Source of the DNA: Oscillospiraceae bacterium
GTDB lineage: Bacteria > Bacillota_A > Clostridia > Oscillospirales > Oscillospiraceae
DNA: 8,498 nt
Assembly (NCBI GenBank): GCA_015068055.1
Contig: SVLG01000072.1
Coordinates: 1 to 8,498 of the forward strand
Direction: 5' to 3'
Positions within the stretch are counted from its first letter, which is position 1; every line of letters starts with the position of its first letter. Under the pieces are notes generated by a model. The model did no database searches. It saw only the letters and a list, made by a program, of their open reading frames with translations, and was not told the origin of the DNA. The position numbers and the translations under genes are program-made. Positions 7,915 through 8,498 of this stretch are shown in pieces.

Positions 7915-8487
7915 ATGGAAAGCAAAAATATTATGATCGTCGGTGTCGGCGGCCAGGGTTCTCTGCTTGCCAGTAAGCTGCTGGGCAAAATGTTCCTGAA
8001 CCAGGGCTATGACGTAAAGGTTTCCGAGGTCCACGGTATGAGCCAGCGCGGCGGCAGCGTTGTGACCTATGTCCGCTGCGGCGAAAAGGTAGCCTCCCCC
8101 ATCATTGACGAGGGGGAAGCCGATTTCATTGTTTCTTTTGAACAGCTGGAGGCTGCCCGCTGGCTGAGCTATCTGAAGCCCGACGGCCAGATCGTTACTT
8201 CCATCCAGCAGATTGAGCCCATGCCGGTGATCACCGGTGCGGCGGAGTATCCCACGGATCTTGTGGAAAAAATGCGTGCCACCGGAGCAAAGGTGGATGC
8301 GCTGGACGTTTTGAGCCTTGCGGAGGAGGCAGGTTCTGCCAAGGCCGCCAACGTGGTCCTGATGGGCCGGCTCTCGCGTTACTTTGATTTTACAGAGGAG
8401 GAGTGGCTACAGACGGTACGCGCAAGCGTACCGGCCAGGTTTACCCAGCTGAACGAAAAAGCCTTCCTGCTGGGGAGAAACCTCTGA
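7915..8487 (+). CDS. iorB: Indolepyruvate:ferredoxin oxidoreductase, beta subunit
   Basis: A 190-residue protein matching the whole length of the IorB subunit, a pyruvate ferredoxin oxidoreductase gamma-type domain. Family signatures are the glycine-rich GVGGQGSLLASKLLG (10-24) and the highly conserved SEVHGMSQRGGSV (37-49). It pairs with IorA to form the active oxidoreductase. Its ATG is 3 nt after the iorA stop and its ribosome binding site AGGAGG (7901-7906) lies inside the last iorA codons, 8 nt from the start, which points to coupled translation in equal amounts. The last 114 nt are also present at the start of the window because of the terminal repeat. In the circular reading paaK follows after 30 nt. 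Confidence 0.96.
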   Translation: MESKNIMIVGVGGQGSLLASKLLGKMFLNQGYDVKVSEVHGMSQRGGSVVTYVRCGEKVASPIIDEGEADFIVSFEQLEAARWLSYLKPDGQIVTSIQQIEPMPVITGAAEYPTDLVEKMRATGAKVDALDVLSLAEEAGSAKAANVVLMGRLSRYFDFTEEEWLQTVRASVPARFTQLNEKAFLLGRNL

Positions 8488-8498
8488 AAATCAAAGAA
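8374..8498. repeat. Right copy of the 125-bp direct terminal repeat
   Basis: Identical to positions 1-125. It contains the iorB 3' end with its stop (8485-8487), the GCAA-loop hairpin (8414-8433) and 11 nt of the iorB-paaK spacer. I see no repeat-type sequence such as an insertion sequence end or attachment core in it, which favours an overlap of one circular sequence over a true biological repeat. Confidence 0.97.

Noticed and set aside
6079..8034. A 651-codon open frame on the minus strand, the longest in the window
   Set aside because: It lies opposite iorA and iorB, which have unmistakable family motifs, ribosome binding sites and operon spacing. Its translation is rich in His, Gly and Ala with no domain I recognise, as expected for an antisense frame created by codon bias.

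Overview
The window looks like chromosomal-type DNA from an anaerobic, moderately GC-rich member of the Clostridia, perhaps a gut Oscillospirales-like organism. This rests on the oxygen-sensitive ferredoxin-dependent 2-oxoacid oxidoreductase, the iorAB-paaK gene order, strong AGGAGG-type ribosome binding sites and short gene spacing. The taxonomic guess is inference; no marker gene is present.

The first 125 bases are identical to the last 125 (1-125 = 8374-8498). The record therefore closes into an apparent circle of 8373 bp, and position 1 lies inside the 3' end of iorB. Read as a circle, every gene is complete. Layout: (i) a rightward run iorA (6169) - iorB (7915) - [closure] - paaK (145) - LysR regulator (1481), with gaps of 3, 30 and 34 nt, ending at a hairpin terminator near 2409-2442; (ii) a PaaI-like hotdog thioesterase (2470-2901), also rightward; (iii) a 21-bp perfect hairpin separating it from a convergent thioredoxin (2956-3261, minus strand); (iv) an aldose 1-epimerase (3383-4327), divergent from thioredoxin across a 121-nt region with a striking palindrome; (v) a bidirectional terminator (4326-4363) between it and a convergent AMP-forming acyl-CoA synthetase (4367-6001, minus strand); (vi) a 167-nt AT-rich region with back-to-back promoters for the synthetase and iorA. 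No stretch over 300 bases lacks a gene.

The coherent part is an aryl-acid module. IorAB would oxidatively decarboxylate aryl-pyruvates (from transaminated Trp, Phe or Tyr) to arylacetyl-CoA with reduction of ferredoxin. PaaK interconverts arylacetate and arylacetyl-CoA. The nearby thioesterase could release the free acid, and the divergent acyl-CoA synthetase could activate another carboxylic acid. The LysR protein is a likely local regulator. Thioredoxin and the epimerase look like unrelated housekeeping neighbours.

The circle carries no recognisable replication, partition, mobilisation, phage or transposase gene. It is therefore more likely an assembly cycle or a tandemly amplified or excised chromosomal segment than an ordinary plasmid. 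I did not find a clear new defence or mobile system.
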